Shown here in pieces: positions 7,732-16,409 of a DNA stretch of 64,000 nt. Source of the stretch: Bacillus sp. 491mf. Its GTDB lineage: Bacteria; Bacillota; Bacilli; Bacillales; Bacillaceae_G. Position 1 is the first letter of the stretch. Each line of letters begins with the position of its first letter. Position numbers and translations under genes: made by a program. The notes beneath the pieces are model-generated. The model was given only the letters and a program-made list of their open reading frames with translations, made no database searches and had not been told where the DNA came from. Location: contig NZ_FOLV01000009.1 of assembly GCF_900112415.1 (NCBI RefSeq), positions 1 through 64,000 on the forward strand. Reading direction: 5' to 3'.

Positions 7732-8526
7732 ATGGAAAATATATTCGTTCAAATAGGCGAACATACTGTTTCAATCTCTTCTACATCTAAAAAATTAATG
7801 AATTGGATAAAAATACATTTTCAAATTGTTGAAAGAAATCATGTTGCAAAGATTAACTCACTAAATTTATCCATTCATATTAAAGATAATTATGGAGTTC
7901 CTTTTGTAGATTATAATGTAGAAATCTGTTCCGATTCAGATAAGATTACATACCGACGTGCTGATTATCTTATAGATGTTAACAGTACATATAATGAAGC
8001 AACGGTTTCGGTTTATGATGAGCTAGCTTTAAAACATGCTTTACATAATCTATATAGCGCTTTTATCATCCATAATCGTTGGGGACTGCTAATTCATTCT
8101 TCTTGTGTGGATCATCACGGAGAAGCTTATCTATTTAGTGGTCAATCGGGTGCAGGTAAATCGACAGTTGCTAAGTTATCAGCCCCTAGACCACTTTTAT
8201 CTGATGAAGCCACTATTGTGAAAATAGATGAGAATGAAATTAAAGTGTTTGATTCTCCATTTCGAAGTGAACTAACGACATCTTATGGCAACCAATCTTG
8301 CCATCTTTCGTCAATTTACTTTTTGATTCAATCGTTGGATGTGAAGGCTTTACCAGTGAAAAAATCAGATGCTATGTTAGGGATAATGGATAAAATTTTT
8401 TATTGGCACCACGATTCCTTAGAAACTACTAAACTATTGGATATGTGTAAACAATTAGTAGAAAAAGTTCCGGTTTACAATATGTATTTTCAAAAAAATG
8501 ATAGCTTTTGGGAGTTGATATCATGA
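7732..8526 (+). CDS. HPr kinase-like peptide kinase
   Basis: 264 residues. The C-terminal half has the HprK fold signatures: Walker A GQSGAGKST (137-145) and the catalytic-site-like segment LLSDEATIV (D158). The N-terminal half has no similarity to HprK's own regulatory domain. Such short HprK relatives in lasso clusters, for example the paeninodin and Thermobacillus kinases, phosphorylate the precursor's side chains. Here the precursor has Ser only at 19, 20 and 30 and few Thr, so the target residue is uncertain. The TGA overlaps the ATG of the PqqD gene. Confidence 0.85.
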   Translation: MENIFVQIGEHTVSISSTSKKLMNWIKIHFQIVERNHVAKINSLNLSIHIKDNYGVPFVDYNVEICSDSDKITYRRADYLIDVNSTYNEATVSVYDELALKHALHNLYSAFIIHNRWGLLIHSSCVDHHGEAYLFSGQSGAGKSTVAKLSAPRPLLSDEATIVKIDENEIKVFDSPFRSELTTSYGNQSCHLSSIYFLIQSLDVKALPVKKSDAMLGIMDKIFYWHHDSLETTKLLDMCKQLVEKVPVYNMYFQKNDSFWELIS

Positions 8527-8795
8527 GTCTAAAATGTGAATGTGCAAAAAACATAAATATTGTAGAAATTGATAATGAGTGGATTATTATGGATACAGAA
8601 AATTTTACGGTAACAAAAGTAAACGCTATTGGCGCTTATATTTTAGAGGAAGTAAGAGGGCAAAGAGAGCTTGAAGACATCATTTGTAATATTGCAGATA
8701 ACTACGATGTTGATTTAAATACAGCAAGATCAGATGTTTTGATTTTTCTAGAAGAATTAAAAGGGATAGGTTTAATCAAAAATGGAAGAGCGTAG
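8523..8795 (+). CDS. PqqD-family RiPP recognition element (lasso B1-like)
   Basis: 90 residues starting at ATG 8523, which overlaps the kinase stop (ATGA) with TTGGGAG upstream. The sequence (VTKVNAIGAYILEEVRGQRELEDIICNIADNYDVDLNTARSDVLIFLEEL) is a typical PqqD winged-helix domain with the helix-turn pattern of stand-alone B1 proteins. These bind the YxxP motif of the leader and present the precursor to enzymes. A matching YTRP motif is present in the precursor at 7025-7243. It overlaps the peptidase gene by 14 bases. Confidence 0.88.
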   Translation: MSLKCECAKNINIVEIDNEWIIMDTENFTVTKVNAIGAYILEEVRGQRELEDIICNIADNYDVDLNTARSDVLIFLEELKGIGLIKNGRA

Positions 8796-9237
8796 CCTTC
8801 CAGTTTCAGGGATAAAATATTTGCTTCAAAAACAAGGATGGGTTGATCTTCCTTCTGTTGGAGTCAGTATGTATCCTTTGATTCAGGAAGGAGATATTTG
8901 TAGATTCATCCCTTTAGGGAGTGAGGAAGTAAGAAAAGGTGAAGTTGTACTATTTGTATCGAATCAAGGACAGTTAATAGGGCACAGATATTTTGATAAC
9001 TTTGTTGAAAATGGTGTGCTTTACTATGTATGTAAGGGAGATACGAACTTTTCTGTTGATTCTCCAGTGAAAAAATCTCAATTAATAGGGAAATTAGCTT
9101 ATATTAAAAAAGAGAAATTTCAATTGAATTCTAAAGATTTCATAGCTCGATTATGGGGAGGTATTGTTTTAACCTTCCCTAGTTTGCCAAGGGGGTGTAA
9201 AAAATATCTTGATTTGCGGACAAGATTACGAAAATGA
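8782..9237 (+). CDS. S24/S26-family peptidase (SipW/ER-type signal peptidase fold)
   Basis: 151 residues. GVSMYPLI gives the signal-peptidase box with Ser29, followed by EGD at 36-38 and GHRYFD with His68. This is a Ser/His arrangement like SipW and ER-type signal peptidases rather than Ser/Lys. No N-terminal membrane anchor is evident, so it may act in the cytoplasm. It is the third gene of a tight operon and is the only peptidase in the island, so it is a candidate for leader removal. That role is inferred. Confidence 0.8.
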   Translation: MEERSLPVSGIKYLLQKQGWVDLPSVGVSMYPLIQEGDICRFIPLGSEEVRKGEVVLFVSNQGQLIGHRYFDNFVENGVLYYVCKGDTNFSVDSPVKKSQLIGKLAYIKKEKFQLNSKDFIARLWGGIVLTFPSLPRGCKKYLDLRTRLRK

Positions 9238-9239
9238 AG

Positions 9240-9275
9240 CAAGTAGTAAGTTCACTATAATAGACTTACTACTTG
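9240..9275 (+). terminator. 12-bp hairpin after the peptidase gene
   Basis: CAAGTAGTAAGT (9240-9251) pairs perfectly with 9264-9275 around a 12-base loop, directly after the stop codon. No clear T-run follows, so termination may be weak. Bases 9276-9538 are A/T-rich with no recognisable gene; I looked there for a B2-type protease remnant and found none. Confidence 0.55.
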
Positions 9276-9538
9276 AGAAAAAATATTTAAAAACTTTGTC
9301 CCTATATTGACATAGTAAAGGTGAAATGAAAATTTTATTTTGTTGGAGTTCCTTTTATAGAACAAAAAATAGCTATATAATAAAAAATGGATAGTAATAT
9401 TAATTTATAACATTTAATTGGTAATTTACTAAAGAATAAACTTTCGTTCTTTAAAGAGAATGCGGATAACGAAACACAATGCAGGAATTTAACCATATAA
9501 TAGGCTTTTGCTTACTTGTTGCAAAACGGGAGGGAACA

Positions 9539-9763
9539 ATGAGTGCTATAACAGGGATTGTATATTTTAATTATGAGCCTATATCGATCGAGCATGGTAC
9601 AAGATTAATAAAGGATTTGTAACAATATCCTGCTGATGATGTTCAAACATGGCACAAAGGTAACGTCTTCCTTGGTTGTCACGCACAATGGATTACACCA
9701 GAGTCCATTGGTGAACAATTGCCTTTTTATGATTACGAAAGACAATTAGCGATTACTACTTAA
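9539..9763 (+). pseudogene. Lasso-peptide cyclase (asparagine-synthase-like) N-terminal remnant
   Basis: GGGAGGGAAC precedes ATG 9539. The frame reads MSAITGIVYFNYEPISIEHGT.., has an in-frame TAA at 9620-9622 (a likely CAA-to-TAA change), then continues as YPADDVQTWHKGNVF and PESIGEQLPFYDYERQLAIT. This is the N-terminal glutaminase-like domain of asparagine-synthase-related lasso cyclases, which normally run to over 500 residues. It breaks off near 9757, where sequence of an unrelated gene begins. Both the nonsense codon and the deletion make it dead. It shows the island descended from a lasso-type cluster. Confidence 0.82.
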
Positions 9764-10015
9764 CTTCTTGTGGAGTCGCCATTTTTAAGTGATTGCATTC
9801 TAAAACTCCCGATAATTCTTCTAAATTAACACGTCCGCGACCTACAGAAACAATCACCGCAAAAAAATCTTTTTCTGACTTGATCACTAATGTTGCATCT
9901 CAATTCCGAAATAAACTGAACCTTCTTGGGCGGTACGTATTTGTTTTTCATGATGAATAATTTAAATGGAACTCCTTGTTCTTGCAAACTCATTCTTAAA
10001 TTATTCAGGGGCAAG
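9762..10015 (-). pseudogene. YbaK/EbsC-type aminoacyl-tRNA deacylase remnant
   Basis: On the minus strand, pieces in shifting frames read MSLQEQGVPFKLF, HHEKQIRTAQEGSVYFGIE, then VIKSEKDFFAVIVSVGRGRVNLEELSGVLE and KMATPQEV. These match the N-terminal half of YbaK/ProX-type trans-editing deacylases. At least two frameshifts and the loss of the C-terminal half make it a pseudogene. The break point abuts the cyclase remnant, so one deletion probably removed the ends of both genes. Confidence 0.65.
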
Positions 10016-10079
10016 AATCCCCCAGTGTTTAAAGTTATCTCCTAATAAAACTATACTAACTTTTGTAATAAAAAGAAAA

Positions 10080-11312
10080 CTAAGTGTTTGTAACGCTATC
10101 TTTCTCCTCATTTAAAAAGGAAAAGAAGGGAAGTAACATCCCAAATAAAGCAGGAATAATAATAAGGCTACCAATTGCGATATACAAAAAACGGATCCCT
10201 GATATTTCTACAATTTGCCCTGCAAATAAAATACCTAAAGGCATAGTAGCACGGATCAAGAAGAGCCGCACAGAAAATATTTGTCCCATCAGATGAGAAG
10301 GAACGATTTTTTGAAGAAGACTCGTTTGGTGAATATTGAAAAAGGGAAAACAAATACCTCCAAGAATTTCGCATAACACAGCAAGAGGGAAGGATGTTAC
10401 GAAACCAAGTAAGAAGAAAGATACCCCGCCCATAAATAGACCGGAAAGCATAATATATCTTTGCGGCCATGTATTTCTCCATTTACCGACTAGGAAAGAA
10501 CCAATTACATATCCGAAAGGAAAACTCCCCATGAAAATACCATACGAAAATGATGTTCCGTTTAATTCTTCTATTATATAAGGTACATTGATTACCATTG
10601 TGACCCCAACGCTAAATTGAACTAAAGAAGTAAAGAATCCAAGCCATATAAGTGGACGGTGTTTGAAAAAATATTGATACCCTGAAACGATTTGTTTTAA
10701 CCAAGTAGTTTTTTTATTATTATGTGTAACGGAAGGCTCATGAAGATAAGCAAGGCTACTCGCACTTATAAGAAATAAAACTCCGACCAATATGTAAGTA
10801 GATGAAGTGCCTATGTAAGCAATGATGAGTCCTCCCAATGTAGGAGCTAAGAAGCTCATTGTTCGGACTGTACCGTCAAGCCAAGCATTTGCTTGTGTTA
10901 GTTTATTATGTTCGACAATTGTAGGAAGCAGAGCCGATGCAGCTGGAACATACAGAGGCTGCAAAATGCCGAGTACGATTTGAATAACGAACAAACTCCA
11001 TATCTCAATGTGACCCGACACCATAAGAAGAACGGGTATAAAAAACACCATTCCTCTTAAAATTTGAGACCACAGCATAATGTATTTACGACTTATCCGG
11101 TCAATGAAAGGCCCGATAAACAGTTGGAAAATTAAAGACGGGATAAAATACGTTAACCATAGAGTTCCCATAGCCGATTTTGATCCGGTCAGCTCGTACA
11201 ATAATAATGAATTACATAGAGCGCCTATCGCTCCTCCAAATTCAGAAATGGTTTCTCCGAGCCATAAACATAAAAAAGAGCGGTTCTTAAATACATGTTG
11301 ATTCTCGTTCAT
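10080..11312 (-). CDS. MFS transporter (MFS_3-type exporter)
   Basis: 410 residues with twelve predicted membrane helices. The first cytoplasmic loop has GPFIDRISRK, the MFS signature. LPTIVEHNKLTQANAWLDGTVRT resembles the TM4-TM5 region of Bacillus macrolide/multidrug-type MFS proteins. It starts four bases after the ArsR-type regulator stop, so they form one transcript. The regulator probably senses the exported or a related compound. No terminator is obvious downstream. The substrate is unknown. Confidence 0.85.
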   Translation of the reverse strand: MNENQHVFKNRSFLCLWLGETISEFGGAIGALCNSLLLYELTGSKSAMGTLWLTYFIPSLIFQLFIGPFIDRISRKYIMLWSQILRGMVFFIPVLLMVSGHIEIWSLFVIQIVLGILQPLYVPAASALLPTIVEHNKLTQANAWLDGTVRTMSFLAPTLGGLIIAYIGTSSTYILVGVLFLISASSLAYLHEPSVTHNNKKTTWLKQIVSGYQYFFKHRPLIWLGFFTSLVQFSVGVTMVINVPYIIEELNGTSFSYGIFMGSFPFGYVIGSFLVGKWRNTWPQRYIMLSGLFMGGVSFFLLGFVTSFPLAVLCEILGGICFPFFNIHQTSLLQKIVPSHLMGQIFSVRLFLIRATMPLGILFAGQIVEISGIRFLYIAIGSLIIIPALFGMLLPFFSFLNEEKDSVTNT

Positions 11313-11316
11313 TTCA

Positions 11317-12360
11317 TCACCTCTTTTCTAGAAAACGCTGTAATTTTTCTTGGAGAGCAGTTAAGTAATCAAGCTGTATATAATACCGAGAACCTTTTCC
11401 ACTAATGATGCGTGCTGCTCGAAGTAATGACAAATGATGATGAAGCGTTGATTTAGGGATTTTGAGTTGCTCGGTTAGCTCTTGAAGTGAGCGATCTCTT
11501 TCTGTTAGCAACTTGATAATTTTTAATCGCGTTTCATCTCCAAGAGCTTTATAACTATGAACTAATGTAGAAGGCGGGGAATACGGATCTTCTATTAAAC
11601 TTACATTTTCGTCTGAAATCGGATAATAAAACACTTTTATCCCCGGTAAAGTCGTTTCTACATTCCAAGGCCGGTACACATATTGCGGGATAAGTATCAC
11701 TTGGTGAATAGAAGGCTCAGGTTGATATGGACTACCGGTTATAAATTTAACAAGTTCTTCTGGATGATACGTTGATTGAAGCGCGCGTTTTTGCTGGGCA
11801 TCCCGCTCAAGCATGCTAGTAAACTCAGCGTAATTAGGTTGTATTACTGTTTCATACCAGCCTTCAGAGATGATTTTTAAATGTTGTTTTAGTAAGGAAG
11901 TATCTATGGATGAAATATGTTTCATGTATGCTGGAAAGAACTTATGATGTTGGCAAGCTTTTATAAGGGAAGTAATAGCTGCATCGTCTTGCTGGGATGC
12001 TTTTCGCCGATTATCTTCATGCTGCAAACCGATATAAGGTAGGGAGTGCCAGCGTAATTCCTCTTCAGTTCGTTCATCAAGAAAATAAAAGAAACTTTCA
12101 AGAGAATCAAAAATACGGGAGTGAAGTAATTGCAGCAAAGCAAACCATGTGTTGTGTTTGTGTGTATACTGTAGCTCTTTGCGAACGGCCGCAGGTAATT
12201 TTTTATCGATGTCCTTCCAATACTCGATCGGCTTTTCGAAGGTATGATGAAAATCGTAATACGTAAAAGCCGCAATCCCTAATCCCATTTCGAATAAAAT
12301 CGAATGTTTAATTTGAACAGAGTAAGTTTCTCTTGTTGCATTTAAGTTCATTACTTTCAT
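11317..12360 (-). CDS. ArsR-family regulator with DUF5937-like N-terminal domain
   Basis: 347 residues, much longer than classic ArsR. The C-terminal 80 residues (YKALGDETRLKIIKLLTERDRSLQELTEQLKIPKSTLHHHLSLLRAARI) are a clear ArsR winged helix. The N-terminal 250 residues resemble the effector domain often paired with MFS genes in Bacillus. No metal-binding Cys pair is visible in the helix, so a small-molecule ligand is more likely than a metal. It is followed after four bases by the MFS gene and probably autoregulates the pair. Confidence 0.85.
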   Translation of the reverse strand: MKVMNLNATRETYSVQIKHSILFEMGLGIAAFTYYDFHHTFEKPIEYWKDIDKKLPAAVRKELQYTHKHNTWFALLQLLHSRIFDSLESFFYFLDERTEEELRWHSLPYIGLQHEDNRRKASQQDDAAITSLIKACQHHKFFPAYMKHISSIDTSLLKQHLKIISEGWYETVIQPNYAEFTSMLERDAQQKRALQSTYHPEELVKFITGSPYQPEPSIHQVILIPQYVYRPWNVETTLPGIKVFYYPISDENVSLIEDPYSPPSTLVHSYKALGDETRLKIIKLLTERDRSLQELTEQLKIPKSTLHHHLSLLRAARIISGKGSRYYIQLDYLTALQEKLQRFLEKR

Positions 12361-12544
12361 TGCTCATCCTCCTTTTTTATTTTATTCTATATTTTTTGAA
12401 TTTTATTTTCAATAATTTTCGAATAATTATGTGCAAGTTTAGTAAACATTTTTTATTTGCTAGCTATTAATAGACTTCATTTTGAAGTGAAATTTAATGG
12501 TTGAAAATAAAGCTATATAAATACAAATTAAAACTAAAACTCCG

Positions 12545-12630
12545 ATATAAAAATCTTCTTTCTTTTTAGGTGAGCGAGAGCATTTGGGCCTATCACATGC
12601 AAGATTAAAACAAACAGAGCATGCAAGTAG
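12545..12630 (+). repeat. Dispersed intergenic repeat, copy 1
   Basis: Contains TCTTTCTTTTTAGG followed by GAGAGCAT..GGGCC and CACATGCAAGATTAAAAC. The same ordered blocks occur at 20581-20640, 33787-33873 (minus strand) and 38634-38735. This copy lacks the middle section seen in the two longest copies. The rest of the 390-bp gap 12361-12754 is A/T-rich with no gene. Confidence 0.6.
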
Positions 12631-12754
12631 CGATCATGTTGTACTCTGCATAACAACGACTTATATGTTGAATATCAATTTACATTTAGACAATATCCGC
12701 CCTAACGTTTCTATTTTTCTGAAAATATACTAAAATATGACAGAGGGGGATATT

Positions 12755-14959
12755 ATGAAAAAAGTAGTTGTGTTTTTTCTTATTGTAGCTTCTATATTGT
12801 CAGGGTTTATTGCATTTCAACAAACTGATCATAAAGAATTTGAAAAAATGGAAAAGGTAGAACAGAAGATAGGTAAAGAGTTCGTTATCCCAGATGTGTT
12901 AGATTTTGCAAACCCTAGTGAAATTTATCCCATATTGCTTGATGCCGCAAAGGAGTCACATACAAATATTTTTCGTACAAATGTTACGTATCATAAAGAT
13001 GAACAAGCAGAAATTTTGAAGTATGTGTTACTAACAACTGAAACGGCATATTTCAAGCAGTTTCAGTTAAGTGGAGGGAATGTGTTAACGCCAAAAGACA
13101 CGTTCGAAAGTAATGCTTTTTTATCGACAGTACATACGAAGGATACAAGCCAAAAAGGGGTTATAAAAGATTTTGGGGATAATCATAAGATTACAATGAG
13201 ACCACTTCAAGCGTCTTATGAACAATTTCCAATGGCAGGGAGATATTTCGTAGAAGTAGTAGATGATGAATCATACAATGCCTTTTTGAAGCTTTTTTCC
13301 AAAAAGCTAAATCAGCATTTTAAGCCGAAACAGTATATTATTGCTGATGATTTTAAACGTAATCTTAGTAATAACGAAGATGCTATCGGTTCACCCATGA
13401 GCTATTTATCCTATATTCAATATATCGTGTTTATCGTTCTTTTACTTTTTCTGATTTATTATGTTTTTAATGAATCAAAAAGAATTGGTATTATAAAAAT
13501 GCACGGCATATCGAATGTACGTTTATGGTTTATCGTTATAGGTAGAACCATTGCTAGTATGTTTGTTTTATCGTTATGTATTTCCATACTTGCAGCTGCT
13601 TTCGTAAAAAATGTAACCTCAGGGTTTATATACACCATTGTGTTCGATCAATGTAAAACGTATCTCATCATTACAACATTATCTCTCGTTTCATATTTTT
13701 ATATTTCCAAAATTAAAGTCAATCAAATTATTAAAAATAGAAAAGATACAAAAGGTATATTTGTATTAAATACGCTGTTGAAAGTAACTTGCTCTATCAT
13801 ATTTATTTTATTAGGAGCACCTATTTTAGAACAGTATATTACGGTGAAAGAAAAAGAAAAGAATTTAAAAAACTGGGAGAAAAACAAAGATTATGGTGTC
13901 TTTTATCCGCTTTCTGTAGGGAATGATGAAGATCAACAAGGGATGCATAAAATGGAGTCAAGTATAAATGGTGATCTGTATCCTATTTTAAATAAAATGG
14001 GAGCGGTATTAATTGATTCCAAGGATTATGAAGAAATAGAATTGACCAGAAATAAAGATTATAAAGGAATACGGTCAGTTACAGTGAATACTAATTATCT
14101 TCGTGAATTTCCCCTATATGACATGAATGATAAGCAAGTGCAAGTTTCTGAAGATGCAGAAAACTGGATTTTATTAGTACCTGAAAAATACCGAAACAGG
14201 GAAAAAGAAGTTCTTCGCTTTTTTGAAGAGCGAATAAAACCAGCAATAGAATATGAAGAAAAAAGAATGCATAGAGAGGTCCCAAATCATTTACGCAATC
14301 GAAAAATAGAAATGATTTGGATAAAAAATAATCAGGAAATCTTTAGTTTCAATCCAGATGTATATAAATCTGACAATAACAAAATTAGAGATGAAATTAT
14401 TGAGGTAATGACAGAGAAGAATAGTTTTGTTGGAGAAAGAGAGCTTATATTAGGCGGAGGGGCGAAAGATCCTTTAAAGATTAAGTTAATTGACAGAGAT
14501 GCAGGATTAACATATAAGACATTGGCACCAGAGCTTAAAAGGTTAGGGCTAGATGATAATTTAAAATATCTTGTAACAGTTGACCAAGATATTTTAAAAG
14601 ATATATACGATCTGCAAAAAACAATGAAAATACTATTGACGGTTACTAGTGGACTAATTGTTGGCATATTATTTTTGGTCACACAAAATACGATTATATA
14701 TTTCAATAAAAATCAACAGAAAATAGTGGTATATCGCTTATTTGGTATAGGTTTTTTTAGAACGTATAGATGGTACATATTGTTATTTGTATTAACCTGG
14801 ATTGTACAACTATCAATTTGCTTCATCGTAAAAAAAGAGTTTGATATGAAATTACTGATGGTAGTGGAAATGCTTGTTTTAATTGAATTTACTGCCTCAA
14901 TTATCGCATTAATCACTATGGAACGAAGAAATAAAAAAACGGTGATAAAGGGAGGGTAA
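12755..14959 (+). CDS. Bacteriocin-associated integral membrane protein (lactococcin-972-type exporter permease)
   Basis: 734 residues from ATG 12755, which has GAGGGGG at the right distance; an ATG 18 bases earlier lies before that site. It has an N-terminal signal helix, a large extracytoplasmic domain, three helices near 225-330, a second extracytoplasmic domain, and three C-terminal helices. This is the layout of the 'bacteriocin-associated integral membrane protein' family paired with a dedicated ATPase. It probably exports a bacteriocin or gives immunity. The ATPase gene starts 9 bases after it. No lactococcin-972-like peptide gene is visible upstream. Confidence 0.8.
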   Translation: MKKVVVFFLIVASILSGFIAFQQTDHKEFEKMEKVEQKIGKEFVIPDVLDFANPSEIYPILLDAAKESHTNIFRTNVTYHKDEQAEILKYVLLTTETAYFKQFQLSGGNVLTPKDTFESNAFLSTVHTKDTSQKGVIKDFGDNHKITMRPLQASYEQFPMAGRYFVEVVDDESYNAFLKLFSKKLNQHFKPKQYIIADDFKRNLSNNEDAIGSPMSYLSYIQYIVFIVLLLFLIYYVFNESKRIGIIKMHGISNVRLWFIVIGRTIASMFVLSLCISILAAAFVKNVTSGFIYTIVFDQCKTYLIITTLSLVSYFYISKIKVNQIIKNRKDTKGIFVLNTLLKVTCSIIFILLGAPILEQYITVKEKEKNLKNWEKNKDYGVFYPLSVGNDEDQQGMHKMESSINGDLYPILNKMGAVLIDSKDYEEIELTRNKDYKGIRSVTVNTNYLREFPLYDMNDKQVQVSEDAENWILLVPEKYRNREKEVLRFFEERIKPAIEYEEKRMHREVPNHLRNRKIEMIWIKNNQEIFSFNPDVYKSDNNKIRDEIIEVMTEKNSFVGERELILGGGAKDPLKIKLIDRDAGLTYKTLAPELKRLGLDDNLKYLVTVDQDILKDIYDLQKTMKILLTVTSGLIVGILFLVTQNTIIYFNKNQQKIVVYRLFGIGFFRTYRWYILLFVLTWIVQLSICFIVKKEFDMKLLMVVEMLVLIEFTASIIALITMERRNKKTVIKGG

Positions 14960-14968
14960 TAGAAACGA

Positions 14969-15607
14969 ATGCAATATATGTGTGAACTGATAGATGTTAG
15001 TAAAAGTTATGGAGATCGTGCGATATTAGATAAGTTTAATTTGAAAATTTGTGAAGGGGAAATGATTGCGATTACTGGAAAGAGCGGATCTGGTAAAACG
15101 ACGATTCTTAATATTATGGGGATGATCGAATATTCTGATAGTGGAGTCGTTAAATTATTTGGTGAAGAAAGTCCAAGTATGGGTTCTAGCAAAGCGAATA
15201 AACTTTTGAGAACAAGAATGTCATATCTCTTTCAAAATTACGCACTTATCGACAATGATACTGTAAATAAAAATTTAGAAATTCCCTTGATTTATGCGAA
15301 AAAAACAAAGAAGGAAAAGAAAGAACTGAAAACAGCCGCCTTAGAAAAAGTTGGACTGAATGTATCACTACAACAAAAAATACACGAGCTTTCAGGAGGG
15401 GAACAACAAAGGGTCGCGATAGCAAGGATACTTCTAAAACCTTGCGAGTTAATATTGGCCGATGAACCAACAGGCTCTTTAGATGATAACAATAGAAATG
15501 AAATTATACAAATTTTAAAAAATCTAAACAAAGAGGGGAAAACAATTGTTATTGTCACGCATGATCCATATGTAGCACAAGTATGCGATAGAGTCATAGA
15601 ATTATAA
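14969..15607 (+). CDS. ABC transporter ATPase, lactococcin-972 group
   Basis: 212 residues. Walker A is GKSGSGKTT (about residues 37-45), the Q-loop is in SYLFQNYALIDNDTV, the signature is LSGGEQQRVAIARILL, Walker B is LILADEPTG, and the switch His is in IVTHD. MacB/LolD-like in size. It belongs with the upstream permease as one exporter, with the two genes nine bases apart in one operon. It lacks fused membrane segments. Confidence 0.9.
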   Translation: MQYMCELIDVSKSYGDRAILDKFNLKICEGEMIAITGKSGSGKTTILNIMGMIEYSDSGVVKLFGEESPSMGSSKANKLLRTRMSYLFQNYALIDNDTVNKNLEIPLIYAKKTKKEKKELKTAALEKVGLNVSLQQKIHELSGGEQQRVAIARILLKPCELILADEPTGSLDDNNRNEIIQILKNLNKEGKTIVIVTHDPYVAQVCDRVIEL

Positions 15608-15644
15608 TTTTGCGGAAATGAGATTATTAAGGGGAGAGGAAAAT

Positions 15645-16391
15645 ATGCATATACAACAATTTAAGCAACACATTGAAGAACTATTCGGAGAACATTTATG
15701 TAAATACGACGATCAGTTTGGGATAACAAACGCAAGCAATGAGCATTTTCATAAGATAGGTTATGCTACTAATTTAACACTTGAAACGATTGAAGAAGCA
15801 AAGAAAGAAAATGTAGATATGATGATTACGCATCATGATGCATGGGAGTTTTTATACGGAATGGAAGAAGCTTGTCAAACTAAACTGAAAGAATATAACA
15901 TCAATCACTTTTGGGTACATTTACCGTTAGACTTTGTTGAATTCGGAACGTGTACTTCGTTATTCCATACAATCGAAATTGATGAAATGATAACGTATTC
16001 TTCTTATGATGAAGAAGAATTACCGGGCGTTGGTGAATATAAAAATCCATTGCCATTTTCAAAGCTTGTAGAAAGAGTAGAGAGTAAACTCGGTGAAAAA
16101 GTGAAGGCATGGAAAAATAATGATAAAGATGTAAAACGAGTTGGGATTATAACAGGCGCAGGCCATTCAACTGATCATATTCAAGCGGCGCTAGATAGTG
16201 GCTGTGATACATACATTACGGGAGAGAAGACGTTATATACAGTTCAATATGCACAGTTTAAGAAGATTAATCTTATCGTAGGTAGTCATACATTTACCGA
16301 AATATTTGGGGTGGAAAGTTTAGTGAAAAGATTGCAGGAGTGTGATAACTCGCTTGAGGTTGTTCGATTGTATGAGGAGCACATGGAATAG
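15645..16391 (+). CDS. Nif3-like dinuclear metal centre protein
   Basis: 248 residues from ATG 15645, behind GGGGAGAGG; an earlier ATG at 15618 has no good site. VDMMITHHDAWEF gives the N-terminal metal-binding His pair, and VGIITGAGHSTDHIQAALDSGCDTYITGEK and VGSHTFTEIFGVESL give the C-terminal part of the NIF3/YqfO fold. Proteins of this family may act as GTP cyclohydrolase I type 2-like hydrolases; the true substrate is unknown. It lies 37 bases after the bacteriocin ATPase and 18 bases before the NUDIX gene. Confidence 0.88.
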   Translation: MHIQQFKQHIEELFGEHLCKYDDQFGITNASNEHFHKIGYATNLTLETIEEAKKENVDMMITHHDAWEFLYGMEEACQTKLKEYNINHFWVHLPLDFVEFGTCTSLFHTIEIDEMITYSSYDEEELPGVGEYKNPLPFSKLVERVESKLGEKVKAWKNNDKDVKRVGIITGAGHSTDHIQAALDSGCDTYITGEKTLYTVQYAQFKKINLIVGSHTFTEIFGVESLVKRLQECDNSLEVVRLYEEHME

Positions 16392-16409
16392 ATAAAGGGT
16401 GATAAATTC

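Noticed and set aside
10336-10581. Plus-strand frames inside the MFS gene
   Set aside because: Shadows of a well-supported membrane protein on the other strand.
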